DNA of 64,000 bases from NCBI GenBank assembly GCA_023451825.1, contig JAEXYA010000034.1, positions 85,113-149,112 on the forward strand, written 5' to 3'. Source of the stretch: Pseudomonadota bacterium. GTDB taxonomy: Bacteria > Pseudomonadota > Alphaproteobacteria > Rhizobiales > Xanthobacteraceae. The translations under genes and the position numbers were made by a program. Below are positions 25,341 to 34,376 of the stretch, in pieces. The notes under the pieces were generated by a model. It searched no databases, was not told the origin of the DNA, and worked only from the letters and a program-made list of their open reading frames with translations. Positions within the stretch are counted from its first letter, which is position 1; every line of letters begins with the position of its first letter.

Positions 25341-27179
25341 TCATGCAGGCTGAACCAGCGGCTCGGTCGCGGCATGCAGCCAGGTCCGCGTCTCTTCGTC
25401 GTCGATCAACGGCGTGATCTCGCGGCGGACGCGGGCGTGATAATCGTTGATCCAACTCAGCTCGCGCTTGCTGATGCGATGCGCGTTGATCAGCCGGCGG
25501 TCGATCGGCGCCAGCGTCAGCGTCTGGAATTCGTTCATCGGCTGTTCGGCGCCGTCGATTTTGGCTTCGACGACGAGTTCGAGATTCTCGATGCGGATGC
25601 CGAATGCGTCGGTCTTGTAGTAGCCGGGCTCGTTGGACAGGATCATGCCACGCTTCAGCGGCGTCGCGCCAAGCTTGGAAATCCGCGCGGGGCCTTCATG
25701 CACCGACAGATAGGAGCCGACGCCATGGCCCGTGCCATGGGCAAAGTCGAGGCCGGCATGCCAGAGGAATTGGCGTGCAAAGGAATCGATCTGCGCACCC
25801 GTCGTGCCATCCGGAAACACCGCGCGCGCAATCGCGATATGTCCGCGCAGCACGCGTGTAAAGCGGTCGCGCATCTCGTCGGTGGGCTCGCCGATGGCGA
25901 TGGTGCGGGTGACGTCCGTCGTGCCGTCTTCATATTGCGCACCGGAATCGATCAGCAGCAGATCGCCCAAAGCGATGCGGCGGTTGCTCTTGCGGGTGAC
26001 GCGGTAATGAACGATGGCGCCATTCGGCCCGGTGCCGGCGATGGTCGGGAAGGACACATCCTTCAGCGCGCCGGTGTTGCGGCGGAATGTTTCCAGCGCT
26101 TCTACCGTGTCGATTTCGGTGAGGCCGCCTTTCGGTGCCTCGCGATCGATCCAGGCGAGAAATCTGGCCAGCGCCACGGCATCGCGGCGATGCGCGGTCG
26201 TGGTGCCCTTGATCTCGACCGGGTTCTTCATCGCCTTGAGCATGGCGATGGGATCGCTTGATCGAACCGGCGTGCCGCCGGCCTCCGTGATGAGCCGACT
26301 CAATGCATCCGCCGCGGTTGCGCCATCGAGTGCGATGGAGGCGCCTGACGCCGCGAGATCGCGCAGAGATGTCACCAGCGCATCCGGCTCCTGCACATCG
26401 GCAGAGGCTTCGAGGTGACTACGTGAACTGTTGGACAGTTTGCGATGATCGATGAATATCTGCGGCCGGCCATCCCGTGGCACCAGCGCATAGGACAGCG
26501 GCAGTGGTGTATGCGAGACATCGGCGCCGCGGATGTTGAAGGTCCAGGCCACCGCGTGCGAGTCCGACAGCACGATGGCATCGACATGGAGCTTCGCCAT
26601 TTCCGCACGGATACGCGCGAGCTTGTCGGCCTCGCTCTCGCCGGCATATTCCATCGGATGGATTGTGACCGCGCCGAGCGGCGGCGTCGGGCGCTCGTGC
26701 CACACCGCATCGATCGGATTGGTCTCCACCGCGACGAGCTCTGCGCCGGCCTTGGCGCAGGCGGCCTTCAGGCGCTCGGCTGCTGCTGTCGTGTGCAGCC
26801 ACGGATCAAATCCGAGGCGATCGCCCGCTTTCAGATGATCCGCGATCCAGTTGTCCGGCGGCGGCTCCACCAGCGACTGGACGCTCCAGGCATTGGTATC
26901 GACCTGTTTGGGCGCCTGCACGGTGTAGCGGCCATCGACAAAGATCGCGGCTTCCTGCAGCAGCGCGATCGCCATGCCGGCAGAGCCGGTGAAGCCCGTC
27001 AGCCAGGCCAGCCGCTCCTCGGATGGCGGCACATATTCGTTCTGCTGCTGATCCGCGCGTGGAATCACGAAGCCGGTCAGCTTCCGACGCAGCAATTCTT
27101 CGCGAAAGGCAGCCAGCCGCGCCGTCAGCGCAACGCCGCCTTCGGGCTCTTCAAAGGTCTGGAAATGAGCTTCGAACAT
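25341..27179 (-). CDS. Xaa-Pro aminopeptidase (aminopeptidase P, M24B)
   Basis: A dinuclear-metal peptidase that removes an N-terminal residue preceding proline. The 612-residue product has two creatinase-like N-terminal domains (RADQQQNEYVPPSEERLAWL, then a second one) and a C-terminal pita-bread catalytic domain. Metal ligands can be placed: LLIDSGAQYEDGTTDVTRT (two Asp), HGTGHGVGSYLSVHEGP (His), ILSNEPGYY (Glu) and IENLELV (Glu). The three-domain, 600-residue form is the eukaryote-like aminopeptidase P common in alphaproteobacteria. Cytoplasmic; no signal peptide. Confidence 0.93.
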   Translation of the reverse strand: MFEAHFQTFEEPEGGVALTARLAAFREELLRRKLTGFVIPRADQQQNEYVPPSEERLAWLTGFTGSAGMAIALLQEAAIFVDGRYTVQAPKQVDTNAWSVQSLVEPPPDNWIADHLKAGDRLGFDPWLHTTAAAERLKAACAKAGAELVAVETNPIDAVWHERPTPPLGAVTIHPMEYAGESEADKLARIRAEMAKLHVDAIVLSDSHAVAWTFNIRGADVSHTPLPLSYALVPRDGRPQIFIDHRKLSNSSRSHLEASADVQEPDALVTSLRDLAASGASIALDGATAADALSRLITEAGGTPVRSSDPIAMLKAMKNPVEIKGTTTAHRRDAVALARFLAWIDREAPKGGLTEIDTVEALETFRRNTGALKDVSFPTIAGTGPNGAIVHYRVTRKSNRRIALGDLLLIDSGAQYEDGTTDVTRTIAIGEPTDEMRDRFTRVLRGHIAIARAVFPDGTTGAQIDSFARQFLWHAGLDFAHGTGHGVGSYLSVHEGPARISKLGATPLKRGMILSNEPGYYKTDAFGIRIENLELVVEAKIDGAEQPMNEFQTLTLAPIDRRLINAHRISKRELSWINDYHARVRREITPLIDDEETRTWLHAATEPLVQPA

Positions 27180-27372
27180 GGTGCGAGCATCCTATGAGTG
27201 AGCCCCTGCGCGGGCAATCGAAGGGCAGGGTTGCGAAAAGCTGGCACAAGTTATGCTTGAATTTCGGGCAACGGGCTATGAATGCGGAACCATTTTGCGC
27301 CGCAATTTGTTGCCCTCGCGAAGACCGTCATTTCTGGTCTTTGTGTTCAACTCAGCGAAGAGGGAAAACACC

Positions 27373-27546
27373 ATGCCCGCTTTCACGTTCGAGAAGATTT
27401 CCCCGCCGCGTCACGCGCATTCCCCCCACGCACAGCCCAAGTCCCAAGCCGCATCACCACAGAAGCCTGATCATGTGATCCAGGTTCTCGGCCGCTTCAT
27501 CGTTGCACGCGTTCGCGAAGATGAAACGGCGCAAGATCAGAAGTGA
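27373..27546 (+). CDS. small conserved-looking hypothetical protein
   Basis: A 57-residue basic, Pro/His-rich peptide (starting MPAFTFEKISPPRHAH, ending ARVREDETAQDQK) of unknown function. GAGGGAAAACACC precedes the ATG, a good ribosome site. From memory, Bradyrhizobium-group genomes encode short proteins beginning MPAFTFEKISPP; I could not verify this. It is cytoplasmic with no hydrophobic segment, divergent from pepP and followed at once by a family C repeat. Confidence 0.5.
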   Translation: MPAFTFEKISPPRHAHSPHAQPKSQAASPQKPDHVIQVLGRFIVARVREDETAQDQK

Positions 27547-27548
27547 TT

Positions 27549-27631
27549 TGTAGGGTGGGCAAAGCGAAGCGTGCCCACCACTTCATGCTCGTTTGGCAAT
27601 GGTGGGCACGCTGCGCTTTGCCCACCCTACA
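27549..27631. repeat. family C variant repeat (GGTGGGCAAAGCG type), copy 1
   Basis: Left arm TGTAGGGTGGGCAAAGCGAA, right arm CTGCGCTTTGCCCACCCTAC ending A; spacer about 25 bases. The same element is at 56898-56985. It separates the small gene from the convergent prmA. Confidence 0.9.
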
Positions 27632-27643
27632 GCCGGAGCGTCG

Positions 27644-28531
27644 TTATCCCGCGCGCTGCATCAGCAGGCTGCTCCAGCCTTCGATGATCTGCTGCTTCAG
27701 CAGCACCAGCCCGCGCGCCCGATAGGCCACGATCACGCTGGTCGCCTGATGTGGCAATAGGCCGGACAGGATGATCATGCCATTGCTTGCCATGTGCCGC
27801 TCCATGTCGGTGGCCATGGCGCGCAACGGATTGGCGAGGATATTGGCGAGGATCAGGTCGAACGGCGCATGCTTGGCGATGGCCGGCGATGAGAAGCCGG
27901 TGGCGCAAACGGTCTCGACCAGATTGCCGACGCCGTTCAGCTTCATGTTTTCATGCGCGACCTTGACCGACATCGCATCGATATCGGTGGCCAGCACATG
28001 CTTCTTGGTGGCCTTGGCCGCGGCGATGGCCAGCACGCCGGTGCCGGTGCCGAGATCGAGAATTCGCTTTGGCGCTTTCGAGCGCAGCACGTAATCGAGA
28101 TAGATCAGGCAGCCGCGCGTGGTGCCGTGATGGCCGGTGCCGAATGCCAGCGCCGCCTCGATCTCGATGCCGAGCTGGTTGTCGCGGACCTTGTCGCGGT
28201 CGTGGCTGCCATGGACGATGAAGCGTCCGGCGCGCACCGGCACCAGCCCTTCGAGGCTTTCCTTCACCCAGTCCTTGGCCTCGATCGTGTCGAACACGAT
28301 GCTGCCCGCCACGGTGTCGTCGGAGGCAAGCGCGACGAGGTTGCGGATCGCCGCTTCATCCGGCGGATCGGCGAAATGCACGGTGACGTCCCAGCGGCCT
28401 TCCGGATTCTCGAACGCCGCGATCGCCGCTTCGCTTTCTTCAAAACTCTCGGTGAGCAGATCGACGATGCGCTTGGCGCTGAATTCATCGCCGACGGCAA
28501 AGGTGGCGCGGCTGGTGCCTTGAGGGGTCAT
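27644..28531 (-). CDS. prmA: ribosomal protein L11 methyltransferase
   Basis: PrmA trimethylates lysines and the N-terminus of ribosomal protein L11 using S-adenosylmethionine. The 295-residue product has the N-terminal substrate-recognition domain (about 1-120) and a Rossmann methyltransferase domain with motif I LDLGTGTGVLAIAAAK near residue 150, ATDIDAMSV, and the PrmA-specific DLILANILANPL near residue 220 with LSGLLPHQATSVI. The start ATG lies at the edge of a 200-base region with DnaA-box-like sequences. Confidence 0.95.
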   Translation of the reverse strand: MTPQGTSRATFAVGDEFSAKRIVDLLTESFEESEAAIAAFENPEGRWDVTVHFADPPDEAAIRNLVALASDDTVAGSIVFDTIEAKDWVKESLEGLVPVRAGRFIVHGSHDRDKVRDNQLGIEIEAALAFGTGHHGTTRGCLIYLDYVLRSKAPKRILDLGTGTGVLAIAAAKATKKHVLATDIDAMSVKVAHENMKLNGVGNLVETVCATGFSSPAIAKHAPFDLILANILANPLRAMATDMERHMASNGMIILSGLLPHQATSVIVAYRARGLVLLKQQIIEGWSSLLMQRAG

Positions 28532-28551
28532 CGCGGATCCGTCGTAAACAG

Positions 28552-28735
28552 GAAATGCACGGGTTTATCCGCGTTTCGTACAGGGTTTATCCACGGGATG
28601 ATACCCGGCTGATGCACCGGTATTGCACCGCTTTATGCAGGAGGCGTGCACCGGCTATCCCGGGCTTCTCGACAGGTCTATCCCGCACCCGATCACAGGT
28701 TGCGCACAGGCTTATCCACACACCTGTCCACAGCC
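28552..28735. promoter_or_regulatory. cluster of DnaA-box-like 9-mers
   Basis: Four same-strand 9-mers resemble the DnaA box TTATCCACA: TTATCCGCG (28565-28573), TTATCCACG (28587-28595), a perfect TTATCCACA (28712-28720) and CTGTCCACA (28724-28732). Related fragments (GGCTATCCCG, GGTCTATCCCG, GCTTTATGCA) occur between them. The first two are 22 bases apart, two helix turns. The stretch is upstream of prmA. A DnaA-responsive promoter or titration site is possible but unproven. Confidence 0.4.
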
Positions 28736-30340
28736 TCATCCAAATAGCGAGCGGTGATCCCGCAGCACCGTCTTGGCCGCATTGTGGCCGGGGGCACCCG
28801 TGACGCCGCCGCCGGGATGGGCGCCGGAACCGCAGTGATACAGGCCCTTCAGCGGTCCGCGATAATCGGCATGGCCCAGCATCGGGCGGGCGGAGAACAG
28901 CTGGTTCAGGCTCAGCGCCCCGTGAAAAATATCGCCGCCGATCAGGCCGAAATCGCGTTCGAGGTCGAGCGGCGACAGCGCCTGCCGGCCGATCACGCTG
29001 GCCTTGAAGCCGGGGGCGTAGTTGTCCACCGTCTGGATCATCAGATCGGCGACGGTGTCGCGGTGGTCGTCCCAGTCCATGCCGTTGGGCAGCGCCGGCG
29101 CCACATGCTGGCAGAACAGGCTGGCGACATGCTGGCCGGCCGGCGCGAGGCTGTCATCGAGCGTGGAGGGGATCAGCACTTCGACGATCGGCTGCTTGCT
29201 CCAGCCGTCCTGCTTCGCATCCAGCCAGGCGCGCTCCATATAGCCGAGGCTCGGCGCGATGATGATGCCGGCAGTGAGATGGTCGCCGGTGCCGGGCAGC
29301 GCGGTGAACGAGGGCAGGGCGCTCAGCGCCACATTCATGCGGAATGTGCCGGAGCCGCCGCGCCAGTTCGCCAGCCGCTCGCGGAACGGCTTTGGCAGCG
29401 CATCGGACGGCGTCAGTCGCGTATAGAGCAGCTTTGGATTGACGTTGGAGATCACATATTTCGCGCGAATGCTCTCGCCATTCTCCAGCACGACGCCGAT
29501 GGCGCGATCGCGCTCCACCAGCACTTCGCGCACGCCATTGCCGAGCGTGATTTCGGCGCCATGGCCGCGCGCTGCCGCCGCCATCGCCTGCGTGATCGCG
29601 CCCATGCCGCCGATGGCGTGGCCCCACACACCTTTCTTGCCATTCACCTCGCCGAAGGCGTGATGCAGCATCACATAGGCGGAGCCTGCGGCGTAGGGGC
29701 TCGCATAATTACCGACTACGGCATCGAAGCCGAACAGCGCCTTCACCAGATCATGCTCGAACACATCGTCGAGCATCTCGCCGGCCGAGCAGGTGAAGAG
29801 ATCGAGCAGGATGCGCTGCTGTTCGATGCTCAGTTCGTTCAGGATTTTCGCTGTGCCCAGCGCGTTGATTGCTTCGGATATGGTGCCGAGGCCAAAGCCC
29901 TGCACGACATTCGGCGGCGCGCGCAGCACGAACGCGCGCAACACGTCGGCGATCACTTCGAGCTGCTGAGAGAAGTCGCCGATCCGCTCGGCGTCATGCG
30001 GGCTCAGTTTCGCAACTGACGCCTGCGTGCGGCCTTCGCCGGTCAGCAGATATGAGCCATCCGGCGCGGGCAAGAAATTCTGCGCCTTGCGCTCGACGAT
30101 ACGCAGTCCGTGCTCATGCAATTTGAGATCGGCGATGATCTGCGGATTGAGCAGGCTGACGGTGTAGGACGCCACCGAATTGCGAAAACCCGGATGAAAC
30201 TCCTGCGTCACCGCGGCGCCGCCGACCACGCTGCGGCGATCGACAACCTTCACCCGCAAACCGGCCATCGCCAGATAGGCCGCGCAAGTGAGGCCGTTAT
30301 GGCCGGCGCCGATGATCACAACGTCGTGGAGGTCTGACAT
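28736..30340 (-). CDS. phytoene desaturase-like FAD-dependent oxidoreductase
   Basis: A 534-residue flavoprotein. The N-terminal dinucleotide-binding motif DVVIIGAGHNGLTCAAYLA (residues 6-24) and the DRRSVVGGAAVTQE segment bind FAD. The C-terminal signature LYHCGSGAHPGGGVTGAPGH is shared with CrtI-like desaturases and the PYROXD2 branch. It has no carotenoid genes beside it, so a role in carotenoid synthesis is not supported; the PYROXD2-like assignment is the more likely. Substrate unknown. The stop codon falls at the edge of the DnaA-box-like region. Confidence 0.85.
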   Translation of the reverse strand: MSDLHDVVIIGAGHNGLTCAAYLAMAGLRVKVVDRRSVVGGAAVTQEFHPGFRNSVASYTVSLLNPQIIADLKLHEHGLRIVERKAQNFLPAPDGSYLLTGEGRTQASVAKLSPHDAERIGDFSQQLEVIADVLRAFVLRAPPNVVQGFGLGTISEAINALGTAKILNELSIEQQRILLDLFTCSAGEMLDDVFEHDLVKALFGFDAVVGNYASPYAAGSAYVMLHHAFGEVNGKKGVWGHAIGGMGAITQAMAAAARGHGAEITLGNGVREVLVERDRAIGVVLENGESIRAKYVISNVNPKLLYTRLTPSDALPKPFRERLANWRGGSGTFRMNVALSALPSFTALPGTGDHLTAGIIIAPSLGYMERAWLDAKQDGWSKQPIVEVLIPSTLDDSLAPAGQHVASLFCQHVAPALPNGMDWDDHRDTVADLMIQTVDNYAPGFKASVIGRQALSPLDLERDFGLIGGDIFHGALSLNQLFSARPMLGHADYRGPLKGLYHCGSGAHPGGGVTGAPGHNAAKTVLRDHRSLFG

Positions 30341-30486
30341 GCCAATTTCAACACTGATTGCTAGAGCTCTTTATCGAAGAGGTGGCCCTGCGGCACAAGG
30401 CCATGTGGCATCCTTTCAGTTCCTTGGTTAGCCCGGATTGCCCGAATGGGTACTCTATGCTCCATTCGCGCCCACCCCAATGCGTC

Positions 30487-30576
30487 GTCATTGCGAGGAG
30501 CGACGCGACGAAGCAATCCAGAACTCCAGTCAAGGACGACTGGATTGCTTCATCGCAAAAGCTCCTCGCAATGACG
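30487..30576. repeat. family B inverted repeat, copy 2
   Basis: Left arm GTCATTGCGAGGAGCGACGC with GACGAAGCAATCCAG, right arm CTGGATTGCTTCATCGC and GCTCCTCGCAATGAC. It lies in the leader of the spermidine synthase-like gene and gives a false N-terminal extension when translated in frame. Confidence 0.9.
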
Positions 30577-30605
30577 GAATTGCCATTTATCCTGCCGGAG
30601 TGTTC

Positions 30606-32882
30606 ATGAGTTCGTCGCAGCCGTCCGCCGCCCCAAACTCGGCCTCCCGCAATCGCCTGCTGCTGATGGTCTATACCGCGGCCATTTTCGTCAGCGCGCT
30701 GCTCCTGTTTTCGGTGCAACCGCTGTTTACCAAAATGGTATTGCCGCGGCTCGGCGGCTCGCCTGCCGTGTGGTCGGTGGCGATGGTGTTCTTCCAGTCG
30801 CTGTTGCTCGGCGGCTACGCCTATGCGCATTACCTGATGCAGCTGCGCAGCCGCGTGCTGCCCGTGGTGATCCATCTCGACTTGCTGGTGGCGGCGCTGC
30901 TCACGCTGCCGCTGGCCATCGCGACAGGCTGGGGCGAACCGCCGGAGAGCGGCTATGCGTTCTGGCTGCTCGGCCTGTTCGTCGTCTCCATCGGCCTGCC
31001 ATTCTTCGCGCTGGCAGCGAATAATCCGATGCTCCAGGCGTGGTTCGTGCGCACCGGTCATCCCGATGGCCGCGACCCGTATTTCCTTTACGCCTCGTCA
31101 AATATCGGCAGCTTTCTGGCGCTGCTGTCCTATCCGGTGCTGCTGGAGCCGATGTTTTCGCTGCATACGCAGAACCTGATCTGGACCTCCGGCTATGGTC
31201 TCCTGATCGTGCTCATCGCCGGCTGCGGTTTCCTGCTGATGCGCTCGCCCGCGACTGCCATTGCGTCGCCTGAGGCCGACAATGCCGCGGCACCCGCACC
31301 AAGCTGGCTGCAACGGCTGCGCTGGATCTTCCTGGCGGCCGTGCCGTCAGGCCTGCTGATCGCCGTCACCGCGCATATCTCGACGGATGTGGCCGCAGCT
31401 CCGCTGCTCTGGGTGCTGCCACTGTCGCTGTATCTGCTGACCTGGGTGCTGGTGTTCCAGTCGCGCCCGCTGCTGCCGCATTGGCTTGTCTTGATGATGA
31501 TGCCGCTGGCGATCGCCGGCGTCATCGTGCTGCTGGCGGTCGGTGGCGAGCAGAACCTGCTGCTCACGCTCGGTGGCCATCAGCTCGCATTCTTCATCAT
31601 CGCCATGGGCTGCCATGGTGAATTGGCGCAAAGCCGGCCGGCCGCGCGTCATCTCACCGGCTTCTATGTCTCGCTGTCCTTCGGCGGCATGGTCGGTGGA
31701 TTGTTCGCGGGCCTGATCGCGCCCTACACCTTCTCATGGATCGCCGAATATCCGATCCTGGTGGCATTGGCGGTGCTGTGCCTGCCGTCGCGGGTCGGGC
31801 ATTTCTCCAGCTGGCGCGGTGTCTATTGGCTGTTGCTGTTCGTCGCTGCCGTCGCGTTGATCGCGCCGAGCTACACGGCCGGCAAGCTGTTCAACTGGTT
31901 CGATGCGCAGCGCGTTTATGTCATTGCCGGCGTCGCCATCGTGGCGATGATCGTGTCCCGCCTGCGCGCCAGTCGGTTTGAATTGCTCGCGATCGTCGTG
32001 CTCGCGCTCGCTTTGATCCGGATCTATCCCGCCGATGACGGTCGCGTCGAAACGGTGCGCAGCTTCTTCGGCGTGCACAAGATTCAGGTGACCGCGAATG
32101 GCCAGTATCACGTGCTGCTGCATGGCACGACCATCCACGGCGCCGAGAAATATCTCAATGACGACGGCACGCCGGTGACGGGGCGGCCGGAGCCGATCAC
32201 CTATTATTATAAGGATGGCGGGATGGGGCAGGCGATCTCTGCCCTGCGCACGCGCAAAGGCGCGCCGCTGCGGGTCGCCGTCATCGGTCTCGGCTCGGGC
32301 TCGCTGGTTTGCGCGCAGGGGGCTGGGGAGAGCTGGAAGTTCTTCGAGATCGATCAGACCATGGTCGATACCGCGCGCGACCCGAAATATTTCAGCTACA
32401 TCTCGAAATGCCAGCCCGACATCAAACCTGTGATCGGCGATGCGCGGTTGACTTTCACCAAGGAAGCGGACGGCGCCTACGACCTCATCATCGTCGATGC
32501 CTATTCGTCCGATGCGATCCCGATCCATCTGGCGACGCAGGAAGCAATGGCGATCTACAAGGCCAAGCTGGCACCCGATGGCGCCGTGGTGATGCATGTC
32601 TCCAACCGCCATCTTGAACTGGCAAGTGTGGTGACGGGCATTGCGGATGCCAACGGGCTGAAGAGCTGGGTATTCAACGAGGACACCGGCCGCGACGCCG
32701 AATATATCTTCTCGACCAATGTCGTGATGTCTGCGCGCAACGATGCGGATGTCGGCAGCGTCGCGTTGCCGTCGTCGTCATGGACGCTGACCGCAGCGAA
32801 GAAGGATCAGCGCGTCTGGACGGATGATTATTCCAACATCCTCGGCGCCGTCTGGCGCAGGCTGAAGGACGGAGATACCTGA
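30606..32882 (+). CDS. fused membrane/spermidine synthase-like protein
   Basis: A 758-residue inner-membrane protein. About 500 N-terminal residues form many transmembrane segments (first: LLLMVYTAAIFVSALLLFSV near residue 18). The C-terminal 230 residues resemble polyamine synthases: LRVAVIGLGSGSLVCAQGAG (SAM-type motif I), WKFFEIDQTMVDTARD, and LIIVDAYSSDAIPIHLATQE. NCBI names this architecture fused MFS/spermidine synthase; the reaction is not established to my knowledge and the Asp pattern does not prove spermidine formation. ATG at 30606 follows GGAGTGTTC; codons upstream belong to a family B repeat. Confidence 0.85.
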   Translation: MSSSQPSAAPNSASRNRLLLMVYTAAIFVSALLLFSVQPLFTKMVLPRLGGSPAVWSVAMVFFQSLLLGGYAYAHYLMQLRSRVLPVVIHLDLLVAALLTLPLAIATGWGEPPESGYAFWLLGLFVVSIGLPFFALAANNPMLQAWFVRTGHPDGRDPYFLYASSNIGSFLALLSYPVLLEPMFSLHTQNLIWTSGYGLLIVLIAGCGFLLMRSPATAIASPEADNAAAPAPSWLQRLRWIFLAAVPSGLLIAVTAHISTDVAAAPLLWVLPLSLYLLTWVLVFQSRPLLPHWLVLMMMPLAIAGVIVLLAVGGEQNLLLTLGGHQLAFFIIAMGCHGELAQSRPAARHLTGFYVSLSFGGMVGGLFAGLIAPYTFSWIAEYPILVALAVLCLPSRVGHFSSWRGVYWLLLFVAAVALIAPSYTAGKLFNWFDAQRVYVIAGVAIVAMIVSRLRASRFELLAIVVLALALIRIYPADDGRVETVRSFFGVHKIQVTANGQYHVLLHGTTIHGAEKYLNDDGTPVTGRPEPITYYYKDGGMGQAISALRTRKGAPLRVAVIGLGSGSLVCAQGAGESWKFFEIDQTMVDTARDPKYFSYISKCQPDIKPVIGDARLTFTKEADGAYDLIIVDAYSSDAIPIHLATQEAMAIYKAKLAPDGAVVMHVSNRHLELASVVTGIADANGLKSWVFNEDTGRDAEYIFSTNVVMSARNDADVGSVALPSSSWTLTAAKKDQRVWTDDYSNILGAVWRRLKDGDT

Positions 32883-32891
32883 CGCGCGACC

Positions 32892-32978
32892 GTAGGGTGG
32901 GTTAGCGAAGCGTAACCTACCGGCCGAGTTCATGGTTGAAGCTCCGCGGCGGATGACGCTGCGCTCATCCGCCCTACG
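32892..32978. repeat. family C inverted repeat, copy 2
   Basis: Left arm GTAGGGTGGGTTAGCGAAGC, spacer GGCCGAGTTCATGGTTGAAG, right arm GACGCTGCGCTCATCCGCCC ending TAC. The arms match less well than in the other copies: the left is of the GGTTAGCG type, the right of the GCGCTCATCCGCC type, as if two subtypes had recombined. It sits between two convergent genes. Confidence 0.85.
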
Positions 32979-32987
32979 ATCCAGCGC

Positions 32988-33767
32988 TCAATAATCTCCG
33001 AAAAAACCACGCTGGCGCGGGGCGTAATAGACCTGCGGCTGGCTGTTATAGTTATAGCCGCGGTTTGCATAATATTGCTGTGTCTCGGCTTCCGTCATGC
33101 GGCGATAGCCGGGAGGGGCCGGGTACTGGCGGCCATCATCGCCGTCGGCCGGATAGATATAGCGATCACCCGAGGGCTGCGCCGCCTGGCGGATGATGCG
33201 GCGGTTGTTCGGCACGGCCTGCGGCGTGATCTCCATCGGATTGCCATAGGCATCGTAGGACGGCTCGGCAGTGACCACCTCACGGCGCGTGGCCGCGGCA
33301 TTCTTGGTCGGACGCGGATTGCGGGCGAGCGCCACCTGCGACGAACCGGTGAGATTCACCGTGGTGTTCAGCACGCCATCGGCCTTCACCATCGCAAACA
33401 GGGTCGCCGCATTCGCGCGCGAGAGACGGACGCAGCCATGCGATGCCGGCGAGCCCAGTCGGCTTACCGAATCCGTACCATGAATCGCATGGCCCCGTTT
33501 GGTGAAGAAGATCGCATTCGGCATCGGCGCTTCGTCGAATTCCTTGGAGTAGTGATCCTCCTCCATGCGGAAAGTCTGGAAGCTGCCATTGGGCGTCTCA
33601 TAGGAGGGCAGGCCCGAGGATACCGGCCAGCGATATTTCTCGACGCCGTCCTGCACGACGGTCATCGTCTGGCTGTCCTTGTCCACGGTGATGTTGATCT
33701 TGGCTTCGGCAGCGCTGCCGGCGGCGAGAACGGAGAGACCCACCAGGGTCATGACAATCGCACGCAT
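32988..33767 (-). CDS. secreted L,D-transpeptidase (YkuD domain)
   Basis: A periplasmic wall enzyme that makes 3-3 cross-links or attaches proteins to peptidoglycan. The 259-residue product has a signal peptide (MRAIVMTLVGLSVLAAGSAA, cleavage probably after AEA) and a YkuD catalytic domain with HAIHGT (His96) and SPASHGCVRLSRANA (His110, catalytic Cys112). The last 110 residues form a Pro/Tyr/Gln-rich tail ending QRGFFGDY, likely disordered or wall-binding. ATG at 33767 is chosen because it starts the signal peptide and follows GGAGGCGAAAAGGTAAC. Divergent from the glycine-zipper gene at 34033. Confidence 0.92.
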   Translation of the reverse strand: MRAIVMTLVGLSVLAAGSAAEAKINITVDKDSQTMTVVQDGVEKYRWPVSSGLPSYETPNGSFQTFRMEEDHYSKEFDEAPMPNAIFFTKRGHAIHGTDSVSRLGSPASHGCVRLSRANAATLFAMVKADGVLNTTVNLTGSSQVALARNPRPTKNAAATRREVVTAEPSYDAYGNPMEITPQAVPNNRRIIRQAAQPSGDRYIYPADGDDGRQYPAPPGYRRMTEAETQQYYANRGYNYNSQPQVYYAPRQRGFFGDY

Positions 33768-34032
33768 GTTACCTTTTCGCCTCCGGGCCTTGCCCTTGTT
33801 CATTCGCTCGCCGTCCCGGTTCCAATATGGCTCCGGGCCCGCTGCGTCGCCAGTGACAGTTTCGTGCATCCTTAACCGGCTGGGGTTCACGTCCGGCTCG
33901 AACTATTCCAGCGATTGCTGCGGCGCGGGATGCGTAATTCAACATATGGCCGTGGAACCGGTTCCGCCCCTGCGACGTTGCCGTGACACAAAGTGATTGC
34001 GACAAATCGCGCTGCGCGCGGGGGATATTGAG

Positions 34033-34356
34033 ATGAAGACCATGACTGCTTTCCCGATCCGTTTTTCGCTGAAGACCCGCATGGCATTGGCCGCCACGGT
34101 CCTGGCCCTGGCCGCAGTACCGAACTTCGCCCACGCCCAGGGCGTGTTCCGCGGCATGGAGCAGGGCGCCAATCAGGGCGCGCGTGACGGCAACCGTGCG
34201 GCTGGCCCGATCGGCGGTCTGGTGGGCGGTGCGGTCGGCGCAGGCGTCGGCGGTGCCGTGGGTGGCGTGAAGGGTGTGCTGGGCATTCCCGAGGGCCGCC
34301 GCACCCAGTGCCGCGGCTATTACAACAAGCACGGCAAGTTCCGCTGCTATCGCTAA
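34033..34356 (+). CDS. small secreted glycine-zipper protein
   Basis: A 107-residue protein of unknown function. Signal peptide to about residue 36 (VPNFAHA before QGVFRGM), then a glycine zipper (GPIGGLVGGAVGAGVGGAVG), and a basic aromatic C-terminus (RGYYNKHGKFRCYR) with two cysteines near the end. Glycine-zipper segments often insert in the outer membrane. GGGGGATATTGAG precedes the ATG. It faces away from the L,D-transpeptidase with 265 bases between, so a shared envelope role is possible. A strong terminator follows. Confidence 0.8.
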   Translation: MKTMTAFPIRFSLKTRMALAATVLALAAVPNFAHAQGVFRGMEQGANQGARDGNRAAGPIGGLVGGAVGAGVGGAVGGVKGVLGIPEGRRTQCRGYYNKHGKFRCYR

Positions 34357-34376
34357 AGCGGATTGCTTCAAAACAG

